The position numbers were made by a program, and so were the translations under genes. A model generated the notes under the pieces. That model made no database searches, had not been told where the DNA came from, and was given only the letters and a program-made list of their open reading frames with translations. A DNA stretch of 64,000 bases from Mallotus nudiflorus (taxonomy: Eukaryota; Streptophyta; Magnoliopsida; Malpighiales; Euphorbiaceae), in contig CANTUR010000943.1 of NCBI GenBank assembly GCA_947683625.1, forward strand, positions 1,240,001 through 1,304,000, written 5' to 3'. Position 1 is the first letter of the stretch; every line of letters starts with the position of its first letter. Positions 37,888-49,100 of the stretch are shown one piece after another.

Positions 37888-40323
37888 CTTGTTGTAATAT
37901 CCCGTGTTTTTAAAAATATTTTTTACATTGTACCGGGATATGCAGTGTCAATAATTTTGAATATATATGTGACATTTTTACGAGTTAATATGTATTTTAG
38001 ACCTATTTTAATTACTGTGTTTTATATACAGTGTTTTACGTAAAATTTTCCCGGGACTTTCATTTTCGGGGAAATTTTCACGTAAACAATGTATTATTAA
38101 TTATTTTAAAGGTATTTACGGACTTGCATGAACTCATACATATTTTTAAATTATTAAATAAAGTCTGTGTGTGTATATTTATTTAATTAGGGTTTATTAA
38201 TTCCCTAATATTTTATTAAGTATTTAATTGTTTTAATTGTTATTTAATTAATTTTATTTGGTATAAATTATTAAAATATTAATATTTTAATGTGTGTGGT
38301 GTATATTTGATGTGTGTAATTTAATATTATTTTAATATATAGTATAATATATATATATATACATATATACATCAAAAATCAAAAAGTTTGCAAAATTACC
38401 ATTTTGCCCCCGATAGTTTTTCTTCTTCTTCTTCTTCTCCGATCGTTCCCCATCGCCATTCCGCCGCCTGCCGTGCCGTTCCTTCACCGTGGGTGTGCCG
38501 TCCGGTGTGCCACCATCTTTCCCGACCAGTTTCGCCGCCTGTGGAGGCCGTTTCCGGCGTCGGGAGAGTGATTTTGGCCGGAGAAGCCGAAAATCAACTC
38601 ACCGTCGATCACGCCGATTCCGGCCACCATTTTCGACACCACCGGTCTCTTTCTTCTCCTTGAGCTCCGGTGAGTGTGATTCTAGCTTTGATTTGAGCTA
38701 AAATGGTCTAGAATTGCTTAGGTTTCGATTTGTAAATTTCGGCCTATTAGGGTTTTCGATTTTTTTGAGCTTTGAATTGGATGATTCATGGAAACTTCCT
38801 TCACAAATGTTGTTCCTAGTAGCTTAATCTACATGTATGAATTTTTATAGAATTTTTGGAGATTGTTTGGATTTTTGGGTATTTTTGAATATTTTAATAT
38901 TATTTTCTAATTTTCGGAAATTAATTATTTAAATTATGAAATTTGAGTTTAACGGTGTTGAAATGAATTATAGGAATTTATTTGGAATTTTTATGAATTT
39001 CTAAGTATTTATTTTTAATTATTGAAGTTTAGGTGATTTTGGAAAATTAGGTTAATTGTGTTTTTATTTGAATTTAATTGGTTAATTGGGTTTAAATATT
39101 GATATTATTGATAAATATGTTGAGAAAATTAATTTTGGATAATTGTATGATTTTTGGTGAATTTTTGAAGTAATTTAAGTATATTTATATATATAGGGGT
39201 ATTTTGGTAATTTTACCCTAAATTGTCTAAAAATGTAATTTAATTGGTTTTAATAGTTATTTAAGGTATAAAAATGATTTCTACAAATTATTTGGTATTT
39301 TTAACTAATTAAAACTATTTTTCGTGAATTATTTTCAATTATATATATAATATACGGTTTTTCAAATAAAATGAGTTTTAATCGATTTTTATAGTGTTTC
39401 AAGGTCAATTATGTAATTTTTATTTATAAAATGTATTTCTGTGATTTAAGGATATTTTCGGTATATCTGGAATATTATTCTGTGTTTGTGGACCCCGATC
39501 GGTGGACTGTAGTTTGGAGTCCGACCGTGGGATTTTGATTGTGTTGAGCTCGTTTTTCAAAGTGTGTTTCTTTGCAGGGTCGGCTCTACTCTTTTGAGTA
39601 GAGAGATGTCCGTTTTACAGGGGAGGTTCTGCCGAATTTTCGGTAGAATTCTCGTAAAACGTGATGTCCAGTCGAACCCTAATTCTGTTTCCGTATTTTA
39701 ATACTCTAGATTGAATTCTAGGATTTCTGTTAGGTTTATTCTAATGTCGGTTATTTATTGCTTGTTTAGTTGCGCCGAGACCGAGGGCTAGTGGACCAGG
39801 CCCGTCGGACCTGTCTCATGGAGCGCATTAGGTGAGTTACTATATTATATATATATGCTTAGGATGCATGATTTAGAAAATGCATGTTTTATTTTGACTA
39901 AATATACATAAATAATGTGATTTATATTCAAGTATATTTTTGGTATATAATAAATTATATACATGTTTTGTTAATAAAATATATTTAAAATGTTTTTAAA
40001 TATATTTTTAGTTTAATTCATGATTTAATTGGATTTATTTGACATATATATACTCAAAATATACCTGGTTTATGTTTGGTATATTTCCAGTATATATATG
40101 GTTTATATTGTTGATTTATTTAAATTCATGCATCATGTATTTGTGAATGAATGTTTTATTATTTATTAATGAAGGATATCAATAGAATGTGCTACCTAGT
40201 GGGCAGCACTAGGACCGAGTACGTACCGGTACGCCTATAGCTTTAGGCTATATTACTAACTAATTGTGGATATTGATTTGATTATGATTATCGATATGTG
40301 AGATGTGGTTTGTGGGTGTGATT

Positions 40324-40411
40324 GCTGGAGCTCGGTTGACCAAGTGTCTCGGGGCCAATCACACTGGCAGTCAGACTGCTGGAGCTCGGTTGACTTAGTG
40401 TCTCGGGGCCA
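40324..40411 (+). repeat. Two-copy unit in the LTR
   Basis: GCTGGAGCTCGGTTGAC followed by AGTGTCTCGGGGCCA occurs twice at 54-bp spacing. The old element's LTR has three copies of the related unit. Confidence 0.8.
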
Positions 40412-40679
40412 GTCTACTGTCCATATGGATTAAGTGGATATATTTGGTATAAGTGAGCCTGTATGGCCAGAGTGTTGTTTAACACTATTTTCTGAGGTTG
40501 CGATATTCTAGGGTTCTATGTGATCCTTCATAAATTGGGATTTTTCAGTAAAATATATAAAAAATGATTTTTCTGCATTTGTGTGTATTTGCCTGTATAT
40601 ATATTAGATATATATATACTGTTGACTGTATGCATTATCACTTAGTGTGTATGTATATATACTATAGTAATTCACTCAG

Positions 40680-40738
40680 TGAGGTCTGACTCCCCTCCGT
40701 TGACTATTTTTCAGGAGAGTCAACTTCCTCAGACCTCA
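40680..40738 (+). promoter_or_regulatory. Conserved nested stem-loop in the 5' LTR
   Basis: TGAGGTCTGA (40680-40689) pairs with TCAGACCTCA (40729-40738). Inside it GTTGACT (40699-40705) pairs with AGTCAAC (40718-40724). Present identically at 48937-48995 and with changed spacer bases at 33601-33659. The old minus-strand LTR keeps the outer TGAGGTC/GACCTCA arms. Candidate R/U5 RNA structure. Confidence 0.65.
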
Positions 40739-41122
40739 GTAGCAGGTCGATACGCCGGATTTCTTCCGCCCCGGCTTCTTTATGTAAATTGTCTACTTGA
40801 GTCTTATTTATTTTATCTAGACACTGCAGTAGTTGTGAATTAAAGTATTGGATTTCATGTATTTTGTTTTATGAGGAGATATATTATGTTGAAACTGGAT
40901 TGTATTAAAGATTATATATATCTATGTGATGAGATTTTTATTTAATCCAGTTGATATGGATAATATTATGATATTATGATTTTTATCTCCGCTGCATATT
41001 ATATTTTTATTTTTATTGTGGCATGCTTTATTTTATTTTTAGGCTTACTACGGGTTCCGGATTCGAAAGAATTCCCGTTCCCTAGCGCCGGTCATGGCCC
41101 CTGTTTTGGGTCGTGACAAAGT

Positions 41123-41134
41123 TGGTATCAGAGC
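41123..41134 (+). other. Primer-binding site, initiator tRNA-Met
   Basis: TGGTATCAGAGC, four bases after the LTR end, matches the 3' end of plant initiator tRNA-Met. It primes minus-strand DNA synthesis. A 199-base leader (41135-41333) separates it from gag. Confidence 0.93.
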
Positions 41135-41333
41135 GAAGTTCATTTCAGAGTGGAGTTCTGTGTCAGGGCTTAGTTATGTGAGTTGTGGCCCTAGTTTTAA
41201 AGTTGTGTTTTTCTGTTGGACTACTGCAGTGTGTTAGGTTCGAGTATGTCTTGATGAGTATTCCTTGCTGTAGTTTTCAGCGTTATTCCTCCGTTGTCTG
41301 TTTTGTCTGAATCTTTCCGTTTGTCTTTTCAGA

Positions 41334-43391
41334 ATGAGGAGGCGAGCGCGTGTCGCTCCACCGGTCGTTGAGGCCGAGGATGATGAGTCTTTTCAGGATG
41401 AGGTTTTACCTCCTGAGCAGCCAGTTAGACGTAGAGGTCGTGGCAGAGGTAGACCTCGAGGAGCGGCAGGTCGCCGTAGGCAGAGAGAGTTACAGAACGA
41501 GGAGCCTGTTGAGCCTGAGTTTGATGTTCATGTTCCTCCAGTTGTTCAGCCTGTTCAGCCTGCCTATCAGCAGGGTATGTCTGACCCTGAGGCAGCTTTG
41601 TTCTATGCCCGAGTTGGCAGGATTGCTTTTGATGGTACTTCTGATCCTTTAGATTTTCTGCATGCGATTGAGACTAGGACTCGGACTGATCATACCGAGT
41701 ACCAGCGGATTATGATTATTGAGTTGTCTGTTGAGGGACCAGCCTTGGATTGGTTCATTCAGATGATCCAGCCTTATATGATGACGATGACATGGGCTCA
41801 GTTTCGAGAGCGATTCATGAGGAGATTTTGTCCAGAGCCTCTTCGTTTGAGCTATCGTCTTCGTCTGACTAGTATTTCTCGTGGAGATCGATCTGTAGAG
41901 GAGTATACCCGAGAGTTTCTTCGTCTGGGTAGATATGCTGAGGATCTGATGCGAGATCAGTATTTCGCTGTTACTACCTACGTTACTGGTTTGGGTTCAG
42001 CTTTTGCTGGTATGCCTACAGCAGGTCTTACTCTCGAGTCTGTGATTGAGCTAGCTAAGGAGATTGAGCTGAGATTAGTTAGGCAGGGAGCGATGCCTGA
42101 TTATTACCAGTTGGGAGTTCAGTCGAGTGGATCGCAGGCTACTCCATATTCGAGTTTTCATGTTGGTTCGAGTAGTCAGCAGCGAGGTTCGACTCAGCAG
42201 AGTCAGAGACAGCAGCAGCGAGTGCATCGGAGCAGTAGACATGGCCGTGGAGGTCAGCGTAGATCATTCAGATTTGGATCAGGTGCTTCGAGCAGCAGCA
42301 GTGGTCGTAGTTCTGGATCAGCGGCCAGTGTTTGTCAGACTTGTGGTAGAGTCCATCAGGGACCGTGTTATCTGACACCACTGACATGCTTCAGATGCGG
42401 ACAGACAGGATATTTTGCCAGATCGTGTCCTTATTCTGGGTATCAGCAGCAGCAAATTCCGCGATTCCCACAGCAGTCGATTGCTAGTGCAGCACCCGTG
42501 CCATTTCAGTTGCCACCAGCCCAACATCAGAGTTCTACTCAGTTTGTTCCACAGCAGAGTCGTGGTAGAGGTACTAGAGGAGGTGCCAGAGGTGTTGGCC
42601 AGACTTCTACCAGTCAGCAGGGAGGTCGAGGCCAGGCGAGAGTCTTCCATCTGACTCAGCAAGATGCTCAGGCATCTAATGCAGTCGTGGCAGGTATTCT
42701 TTCTGTTTGTTACCTGGATGCTTTGGTTTTGTTTGATCCGGGTGCCACGCATTCGTTTGTTTCTCCTGTTTTTGCTTCTAAATCTTGTTGGCAAGCTTCG
42801 AGGATGGCTTTTCCTTTGTCTGTTGCCACTCCTCTGAGTGATTCTTTGGACACCGATATTGTTCTTTCTGGTTGTCCAGTTCTCGTGGGAGATAGAGAAT
42901 TATCCGCCGATTTGATTTTGTTGGATGTGATGGAGTTTGATGTTATTTTGGGAATGGATTGGTTATCTCAGCACTTTGCCGTGGTTGATTGCAGGAATAA
43001 GGAGGTGATTTTTAGAATTCCTGGTGAAGTAGAATTTAAGTTTGTTGGTAATAGGAGTTCAGCACCTCAGAATCTTATTTCTGCTATATCAGCTAGGAAG
43101 TTGTTGAGGAAAGGTTGTCAGGGGTATTTGGCATTGGTCAGGGATACGTCAGTGGAGAAGTTGTCACTCACAGATGTTCCTGTTGCTTGTGAGTTTCCTG
43201 ATGTTTTTCCCGAGGAGTTACCAGGTTTACCACCTCACAGAGAGATTGAGTTATGTATAGATGTGGTCCCAGGTACTACTCCTATATCTATGCCACCCTA
43301 TCGTATGGCTCCTGCAGAGTTGAGAGAGTTGAAGGAGCAATTGCAAGAGTTGTTGGAGAAGGGTTTTATCAGACCTAGTGTTTCCCCTTAG
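41334..43391 (+). CDS. gag: gag, protease and start of RT; ends at a premature TAG
   Basis: 685 codons from ATG 41334. Order: basic RGR-rich N-terminus (residues about 30-55), capsid-like gag domain (about 70-245, with EEYTREFLRLGRYAEDL), Ser/Gln/Gly-rich region, a CxxCxxxHxxxC motif (CQTCGRVHQGPC, about 335-346), a second knuckle with C352, C355 and C365 but Tyr at 360 where His is expected, then protease with active-site Asp468 in LFDPGATHSF, and the RT N-terminus. It ends SVSP-TAG; the related copy at 1331-2326 reads SPWGAP here, so TAG replaces a Trp codon. Asp-Pro-Gly instead of Asp-Ser/Thr-Gly is shared by both copies and so is a family trait. The start is supported by alignment with the minus-strand gag start. 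Confidence 0.93.
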   Translation: MRRRARVAPPVVEAEDDESFQDEVLPPEQPVRRRGRGRGRPRGAAGRRRQRELQNEEPVEPEFDVHVPPVVQPVQPAYQQGMSDPEAALFYARVGRIAFDGTSDPLDFLHAIETRTRTDHTEYQRIMIIELSVEGPALDWFIQMIQPYMMTMTWAQFRERFMRRFCPEPLRLSYRLRLTSISRGDRSVEEYTREFLRLGRYAEDLMRDQYFAVTTYVTGLGSAFAGMPTAGLTLESVIELAKEIELRLVRQGAMPDYYQLGVQSSGSQATPYSSFHVGSSSQQRGSTQQSQRQQQRVHRSSRHGRGGQRRSFRFGSGASSSSSGRSSGSAASVCQTCGRVHQGPCYLTPLTCFRCGQTGYFARSCPYSGYQQQQIPRFPQQSIASAAPVPFQLPPAQHQSSTQFVPQQSRGRGTRGGARGVGQTSTSQQGGRGQARVFHLTQQDAQASNAVVAGILSVCYLDALVLFDPGATHSFVSPVFASKSCWQASRMAFPLSVATPLSDSLDTDIVLSGCPVLVGDRELSADLILLDVMEFDVILGMDWLSQHFAVVDCRNKEVIFRIPGEVEFKFVGNRSSAPQNLISAISARKLLRKGCQGYLALVRDTSVEKLSLTDVPVACEFPDVFPEELPGLPPHREIELCIDVVPGTTPISMPPYRMAPAELRELKEQLQELLEKGFIRPSVSP

Positions 43392-46085
43392 GGTGCACCA
43401 GTCTTGTTTGTGAAGAAGAAGGATGGTACCCTGAGACTGTGCATTGACTACAGAGAGTTGAATAAGGTGACAGTGAAGAACAAGTATCCTCTCCCGAGGA
43501 TTGATGATTTGTTTGATCAGTTACAAGGTGCACAGTTCTTTTCTAAGGTCGACTTGAGGTCGGGTTATCATCAGCTGCGGATTAGTGAAGCTGATATTCC
43601 TAAGACAGCATTCCGCACTCGATATGGTCATTATGAGTTTCTGGTGATGTCTTTTGGTTTGACTAATGCACCAGCAGCTTTTATGGACCTGATGAACAGA
43701 GTATTCAGACCGTATGTGGATCAGTTTGTAGTAGTCTTCATTGATGATATACTAGTATATTCGAGGAGTATGGAAGAGCATGTATATCACTTGAGGATTG
43801 TACTACAGACACTGAGAGATCATCAGCTTTATGCTAAATTCTCGAAGTGTGATTTCTGGATGGAGAGTGTTTCTTTTCTTGGACACGTAGTGTCTAAAGA
43901 AGGTATTCAGGTTGATCCACAGAAGGTTGAAGCAGTATCTGAGTGGCCTAGACCTACTTCAGTTACTAAGATTCGGAGTTTTCTGGGTTTAGCCGGGTAT
44001 TATAGGCGGTTTGTGCAGGATTTTTCCAGGATTGCAGCCCCTATGACTCGCTTGACTCAGAAGAATGTTAGATTCGAGTGGTCAGAAGCTTGTGAGAATA
44101 GTTTTGAGTTGTTGAAGGAGAAGTTGACCATAACGCCAGTATTAGCTTTGCCTAATAGTGTGGATAAGTTCACAGTTTACTGTGATGCCTCTAGAATTGG
44201 TCTTGGTTGTGTGTTGATGCAGAATGGAAGGGTGATAGCCTATGCTTCGAGGCAGTTGAAGAAGCATGAGCAGAACTATCCTACACATGATCTTGAGATG
44301 GCTGCAGTGATCTTTGCTTTGAAGATTTGGAGACATTATCTGTACGGGGTGACTTGTGAGATATTTACTGATCACAAGAGCCTTAAGTACATTTTCCAGC
44401 AGCGAGATTTGAATTTGAGGCAGAGAAGATGGTTGGAACTGTTGAAGGATTATGATTGCGAGATTCTTTACCATCCGGGTAAAGCTAATGTTGTAGCAGA
44501 TGCCTTGAGTAGGAAGTCCTCAGGTAGTCTTGCTCACATCAGTGTTGAGAGGAGACCATTGATCCAGGAATTGCATCTGATGGTGGATCAAGGTCTGATG
44601 ATGAAGATCAGTAGATCAGGTGGACTGTTAGCTCAGTTTAAAGTACGATCTGTGCTAAGGGATAGGATTAAAGCAGCTCAGAGCCGAGATCCTATTCTAG
44701 AAGAGCTTGCAGAGAATGTCAGAGCAGGGAAGTTCACTGATTTCACACTCGATGATGATGGTGTGTTGTGGATCAGTGGTAGATTGTGTGTTCCAGATGT
44801 GGATGATTTGAGAGAAAAGATTTTAGAGGAAGCACATTCTACAGCCTACAGCGTTCATCCGGGTGTTACTAAGATGTACCACAGTATCAGAGATTTATAC
44901 TGGTGGGATGGATTGAAGAAGGATGTTGCTAATTATGTTGCTAAGTGCTTGACGTGTCAGCAAGTGAAAGCCGAACATCAGAAGCCTTCTGGGAAGCTTC
45001 AGCCTCTTCCTATTCCCGAGTGGAAGTGGGAAAGGATAGCTATGGATTTTGTGGTCGGTTTACCTCGTTCGAAGGATGGATACGATTCCATCTGGGTGAT
45101 TGTAGACAGATTGATGAAGTCTGCACATTTCTTGCCTGTGAAATCCACATATTCAGTTGCTAGATTGGCGAAGTTGTATGTGAAGCATATTGTGTGCCTT
45201 CATGGAGTACCTGTGTCCATTGTGTCAGATAGAGGTTCAGTGTTTACTTCTCATTTTTGGCAGAAGTTGCAGGAAGCGATGGGCACTAGGTTGGATTTCA
45301 GTACTGCTTTTCATCCTCAGACAGACGGTCAGTCTGAGAGGACGATCCAGACACTGGAAGATATGTTGAGGATGTGTGTCTTGGATTTGGGAGGTAGCTG
45401 GGATGATCATTTGTCGCTTGTTGAGTTTGCATATAATAACAGCTACCATAGCAGTATTGGCATGGCACCATATGAGGCGTTATATGGAAGGAAGTGTAGA
45501 TCCCCGTTGAGTTGGGATGAGATTGGTGAGAGAGCTTTGACTGGACCAGAGATGGTTCAGGATGCTGCAGAGAAAGTCGCCGTGATCAAGCGTAGATTAG
45601 AGACCGCAGTTAGTAGACAAAAGAGTTATGTGGATCCTAGGCGCAGAGATGTGGAGTTTCAGGTTGGAGATTTCGTTTTTCTGAAAGTATCTCCGATGAA
45701 GGGTGTGATGAGATTTGGCAGGAAGGGTAAGTTAGCACCGAGATACATTGGACCGTTTGAGATTCTGGAGAGAGTTGGCACTGTTGCATATCGGTTGGAT
45801 TTGCCTCCGAGTATGTCACAGGTGCATCCAGTATTTCATATCTCGATGTTGAGGAAGTATATCTCAGATCCTTCACACGTGTTGCAACCTGATAGTGTAG
45901 AAGTGAGTGAAGATTTGACTTTTGTGGAAGAACCTGTGGCGATCATAGATTTTCAAGTTCGACAGTTGAGATCGAAGCAGATTCCGATGGTCAAGGTTTT
46001 GTGGCGTAGCGACAGAGTTGAAGAGCATACGTGGGAGACTGAAGCTGAGATGCGAGCTTCTTACCCATATCTCTTTCCTTCCTGA
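43392..46085 (+). CDS. pol: pol remainder: RT, RNase H, integrase, chromodomain-like tail
   Basis: Same frame as gag, directly after the TAG at 43389-43391, open to TGA at 46085. There is no natural start here; the first alternative start is TTG at 43404, and residue numbers below count from it. RT catalytic FIDDIL has Asp114/Asp115. RNase H begins at YCDAS (Asp261) and keeps LEMAA, TDHKSL and VADALS. Integrase has an HHCC region (about 478-521) and a complete D,D(35)E core: Asp548, Asp609, Glu645. The C-terminal part (QVHPVFHISMLRKY) is followed by a tail of about 50 residues (VKVLWRSDRVEEHTWE, ending YPYLF) of the chromodomain-like type found in Tekay/Del elements. Without the TAG, the 41334-46085 frame would be one polyprotein. 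All catalytic residues look intact. Confidence 0.94.
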   Translation, partial: GAPVLFVKKKDGTLRLCIDYRELNKVTVKNKYPLPRIDDLFDQLQGAQFFSKVDLRSGYHQLRISEADIPKTAFRTRYGHYEFLVMSFGLTNAPAAFMDLMNRVFRPYVDQFVVVFIDDILVYSRSMEEHVYHLRIVLQTLRDHQLYAKFSKCDFWMESVSFLGHVVSKEGIQVDPQKVEAVSEWPRPTSVTKIRSFLGLAGYYRRFVQDFSRIAAPMTRLTQKNVRFEWSEACENSFELLKEKLTITPVLALPNSVDKFTVYCDASRIGLGCVLMQNGRVIAYASRQLKKHEQNYPTHDLEMAAVIFALKIWRHYLYGVTCEIFTDHKSLKYIFQQRDLNLRQRRWLELLKDYDCEILYHPGKANVVADALSRKSSGSLAHISVERRPLIQELHLMVDQGLMMKISRSGGLLAQFKVRSVLRDRIKAAQSRDPILEELAENVRAGKFTDFTLDDDGVLWISGRLCVPDVDDLREKILEEAHSTAYSVHPGVTKMYHSIRDLYWWDGLKKDVANYVAKCLTCQQVKAEHQKPSGKLQPLPIPEWKWERIAMDFVVGLPRSKDGYDSIWVIVDRLMKSAHFLPVKSTYSVARLAKLYVKHIVCLHGVPVSIVSDRGSVFTSHFWQKLQEAMGTRLDFSTAFHPQTDGQSERTIQTLEDMLRMCVLDLGGSWDDHLSLVEFAYNNSYHSSIGMAPYEALYGRKCRSPLSWDEIGERALTGPEMVQDAAEKVAVIKRRLETAVSRQKSYVDPRRRDVEFQVGDFVFLKVSPMKGVMRFGRKGKLAPRYIGPFEILERVGTVAYRLDLPPSMSQVHPVFHISMLRKYISDPSHVLQPDSVEVSEDLTFVEEPVAIIDFQVRQLRSKQIPMVKVLWRSDRVEEHTWETEAEMRASYPYLFPS

Positions 46086-46126
46086 TTCTTGATCTTGTTT
46101 TCTGGAATTCGGGGATGAATTCTTGT

Positions 46127-46139
46127 AAGGGGGGAAGAC
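46127..46139 (+). other. Polypurine tract of the Tekay-like element
   Basis: AAGGGGGGAAGAC directly before the 3' LTR; the plus-strand primer position. Confidence 0.9.
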
Positions 46140-49100
46140 TGTAATATCCCGTGTTTTTAAAAATATTTTTTACACTGTACCGGGATATGCAGTGTCAATA
46201 ATTTTGAATATATATGTGACATTTTTACGAGTTAATATGTATTTTAGACCTATTTTAATTACTGTGTTTTATATACAGTGTTTTACGTAAAATTTTCCCG
46301 GGACTTTCATTTTCGGGGAAATTTTCACGTAAACAATGTATTATTAATTATTTTAAAGGTATTTACGGACTTGCATGAACTCATACATATTTTTAAATTA
46401 TTAAATAAAGTCTGTGTGTGTATATTTATTTAATTAGGGTTTATTAATTCCCTAATATTTTATTAAGTATTTAATTGTTTTAATTGTTATTTAATTAATT
46501 TTATTTGGTATAAATTATTAAAATATTAATATTTTAATGTGTGTGGTGTATATTTGATGTGTGTAATTTAATATTATTTTAATATATAGTATAATATATA
46601 TATATATACATATATACATCAAAAATCAAAAAGTTTGCAAAATTACCATTTTGCCCCCGATAGTTTTTCTTCTTCTTCTTCTTCTCCGATCGTTCCCCAT
46701 CGCCATTCCGCCGCCTGCCGTGCCGTTCCTTCACCGTGGGTGTGCCGTCCGGTGTGCCACCATCTTTCCCGACCAGTTTCGCCGCCTGTGGAGGCCGTTT
46801 CCGGCGTCGGGAGAGTGATTTTGGCCGGAGAAGCCGAAAATCAACTCACCGTCGATCACGTCGATTCCGGCCACCATTTTCGACACTGCCGGTCTCTTTC
46901 TTCTCCTTGAGCTCCGGTGAGTGTGATTCTAGCTTTGGTTTGAGCTAAAATGGTCTAGAATTGCTTAGGTTTCGATTTGTAAATTTCGGCCTATTAGGGT
47001 TTTCGATTTTTTTAAGCTTTGAATTGGATGATTCATGGAAACTTCCTTCACAAATGTTGTTCCTAGTAGCTTAATCTACGTGTATGAATTTTTGTAAAAT
47101 TTTTGGAGATTGTTTGGATTTTTGGGTATTTTTGAATATTTTAATATTATTTTCTAATTTTCGGAAATTAATTATTTAAATTATGAAATTGGAGTTTATG
47201 GTTAAATTGGGTATTGAAATGAATTATGGGAATTTATTTGGAATTTTTATGAATTTCTAAGTATTTATTTTTAATTATTGAAGTTTAGGTGATTTTGGAA
47301 AATTAGGTTAATTGTGTTTTTATTTGAATTTAATTGGTTAATTGGGTTTAAATATTGATATTATTGATAAATATGTTGAGAAAATTAATTTTGGATAATT
47401 GTATGATTTTTGGTGAATTTTTGAAGTAATTTAAGTATATTTATATATATAGGGGTATTTTGGTAATTTTACCCTAAATTGTCTAAAAATGTAATTTAAT
47501 TGGTTTTAATAGTTATTTAAGGTATAAAAATGATTTCTACAAATTATTTGGTATTTTTAACTAATTAAAACTATTTTTCGTGAATTATTTTCAATTATAT
47601 ATATAATATACGGTTTTTCAAATAAAATGAGTTTTAATCGATTTTTATAGTGTTTCAAGGTCAATTATGTAATTTTTATTTATAAAATGTATTTCTGTGA
47701 TTTAAGGATATTTTCGGTATATCTGGAATATTATTCTGTGTTTGTGGACCCCGATCGGTGGACTGTAGTTTGGAGTCCGACCGTGGGATTTTGATTGTGT
47801 TGAGCTCGTTTTTCAAAGTGTGTTTCTTTGCAGGGTCGGCTCTACTCTTTTGAGTAGAGAGATGTCCGTTTTACAGGGGAGGTTCTGCCGAATTTTCGAT
47901 AGAATTCTCGTAAAACGTGATGTCCAGTCGAACCCTAATTCTGTTTCCGTATTTTAATACTCTAGATTGAATTCTAGGATTTCTGTTAGGTTTATTCTAA
48001 TGTCGGTTATTTATTGCTTGTTTAGTTGCGCCGAGACCGAGGGCTAGTGGACCAGGCCCGTCGGACCTGTCTCATGGAGCGCATTAGGTGAGTTACTATA
48101 TTATATATATATGCTTAGGATGCATGATTTAGAAAATGCATGTTTTATTTTGACTAAATATACATAAATAATGTGATTTATATTCAAGTATATTTTTGGT
48201 ATATAATAAATTATATACATGTTTTGTTAATAAAATATATTTAAAATGTTTTTAAATATATTTTTAGTTTAATTCATGATTTAATTGGATTTATTTGACA
48301 TATATATACTCAAAATATACCTGGTTTATGTTTGGTATATTTCCAGTATATATATGGTTTATATTGTTGATTTATTTAAATTCATGCATCATGTATTTGT
48401 GAATGAATGTTTTATTATTTATTAATGAAGGATATCAATAGAATGTGCTACCTAGTGGGCAGCACTAGGACCGAGTACGTACCGGTACGCCTATAGCTTT
48501 AGGCTATATTACTAACTAATTGTGGATATTGATTTGATTATGATTATCGATATGTGAGATGTGGTTTGTGGGTGTGATTGCTGGAGCTCGGTTGACCAAG
48601 TGTCTCGGGGCCAATCACACTGGCAGTCAGACTGCTGGAGCTCGGTTGACTTAGTGTCTCGGGGCCAGTCTACTGTCCATATGGATTAAGTGGATATATT
48701 TGGTATAAGTGAGCCTGTATGGCCAGAGTGTTGTTTAACACTATTTTCTGAGGTTGCGATATTCTAGGGTTCTATGTGATCCTTCATAAATTGGGATTTT
48801 TCAGTAAAATATATAAAAAATGATTTTTTCTGCATTTGTGTGTATTTGCCTGTATATATATTAGATATATATATACTATTGACTGTATGCATTATCACTT
48901 AGTATGTATGTATATATACTATAGTAATTCACTCAGTGAGGTCTGACTCCCCTCCGTTGACTATTTTTCAGGAGAGTCAACTTCCTCAGACCTCAGTAGC
49001 AGGTCGATACGCCGGATTTCTTCCGCCCCGGCTTCTTTATGTAAATTGTCTACTTGAGTCTTATTTATTTTATCTAGACACTGCAGTAGTTGTGAATTAA

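Larger units (their letters stand above)
37893..41118 (+). repeat. 5' LTR of the Tekay-like element
   Basis: Starts TGTAATATCCCGTG, ends GGGTCGTGACA. It contains a GC-rich block (about 38400-38680), a two-copy GGAGCTCGGTTGAC unit (40324-40411), a nested stem-loop (40680-40738) and the palindrome CGTACCGGTACG near 40222. Open frames inside the GC-rich block are not gene-like. Confidence 0.97.

Noticed and set aside
42318..42794. 158-codon minus-strand frame inside gag, and similar frames at 44142-44474, 45237-45449, 45637-45876
   Set aside because: Shadows of the gag-pol frame on the opposite strand, without any recognisable domain.
43389..43391. Programmed stop-codon readthrough between gag and pol
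   Set aside because: The TAG lies inside the RT motif SP-W-GAP, not at a gag/pol border, and the related copy has Trp there. A simple nonsense change is more likely.
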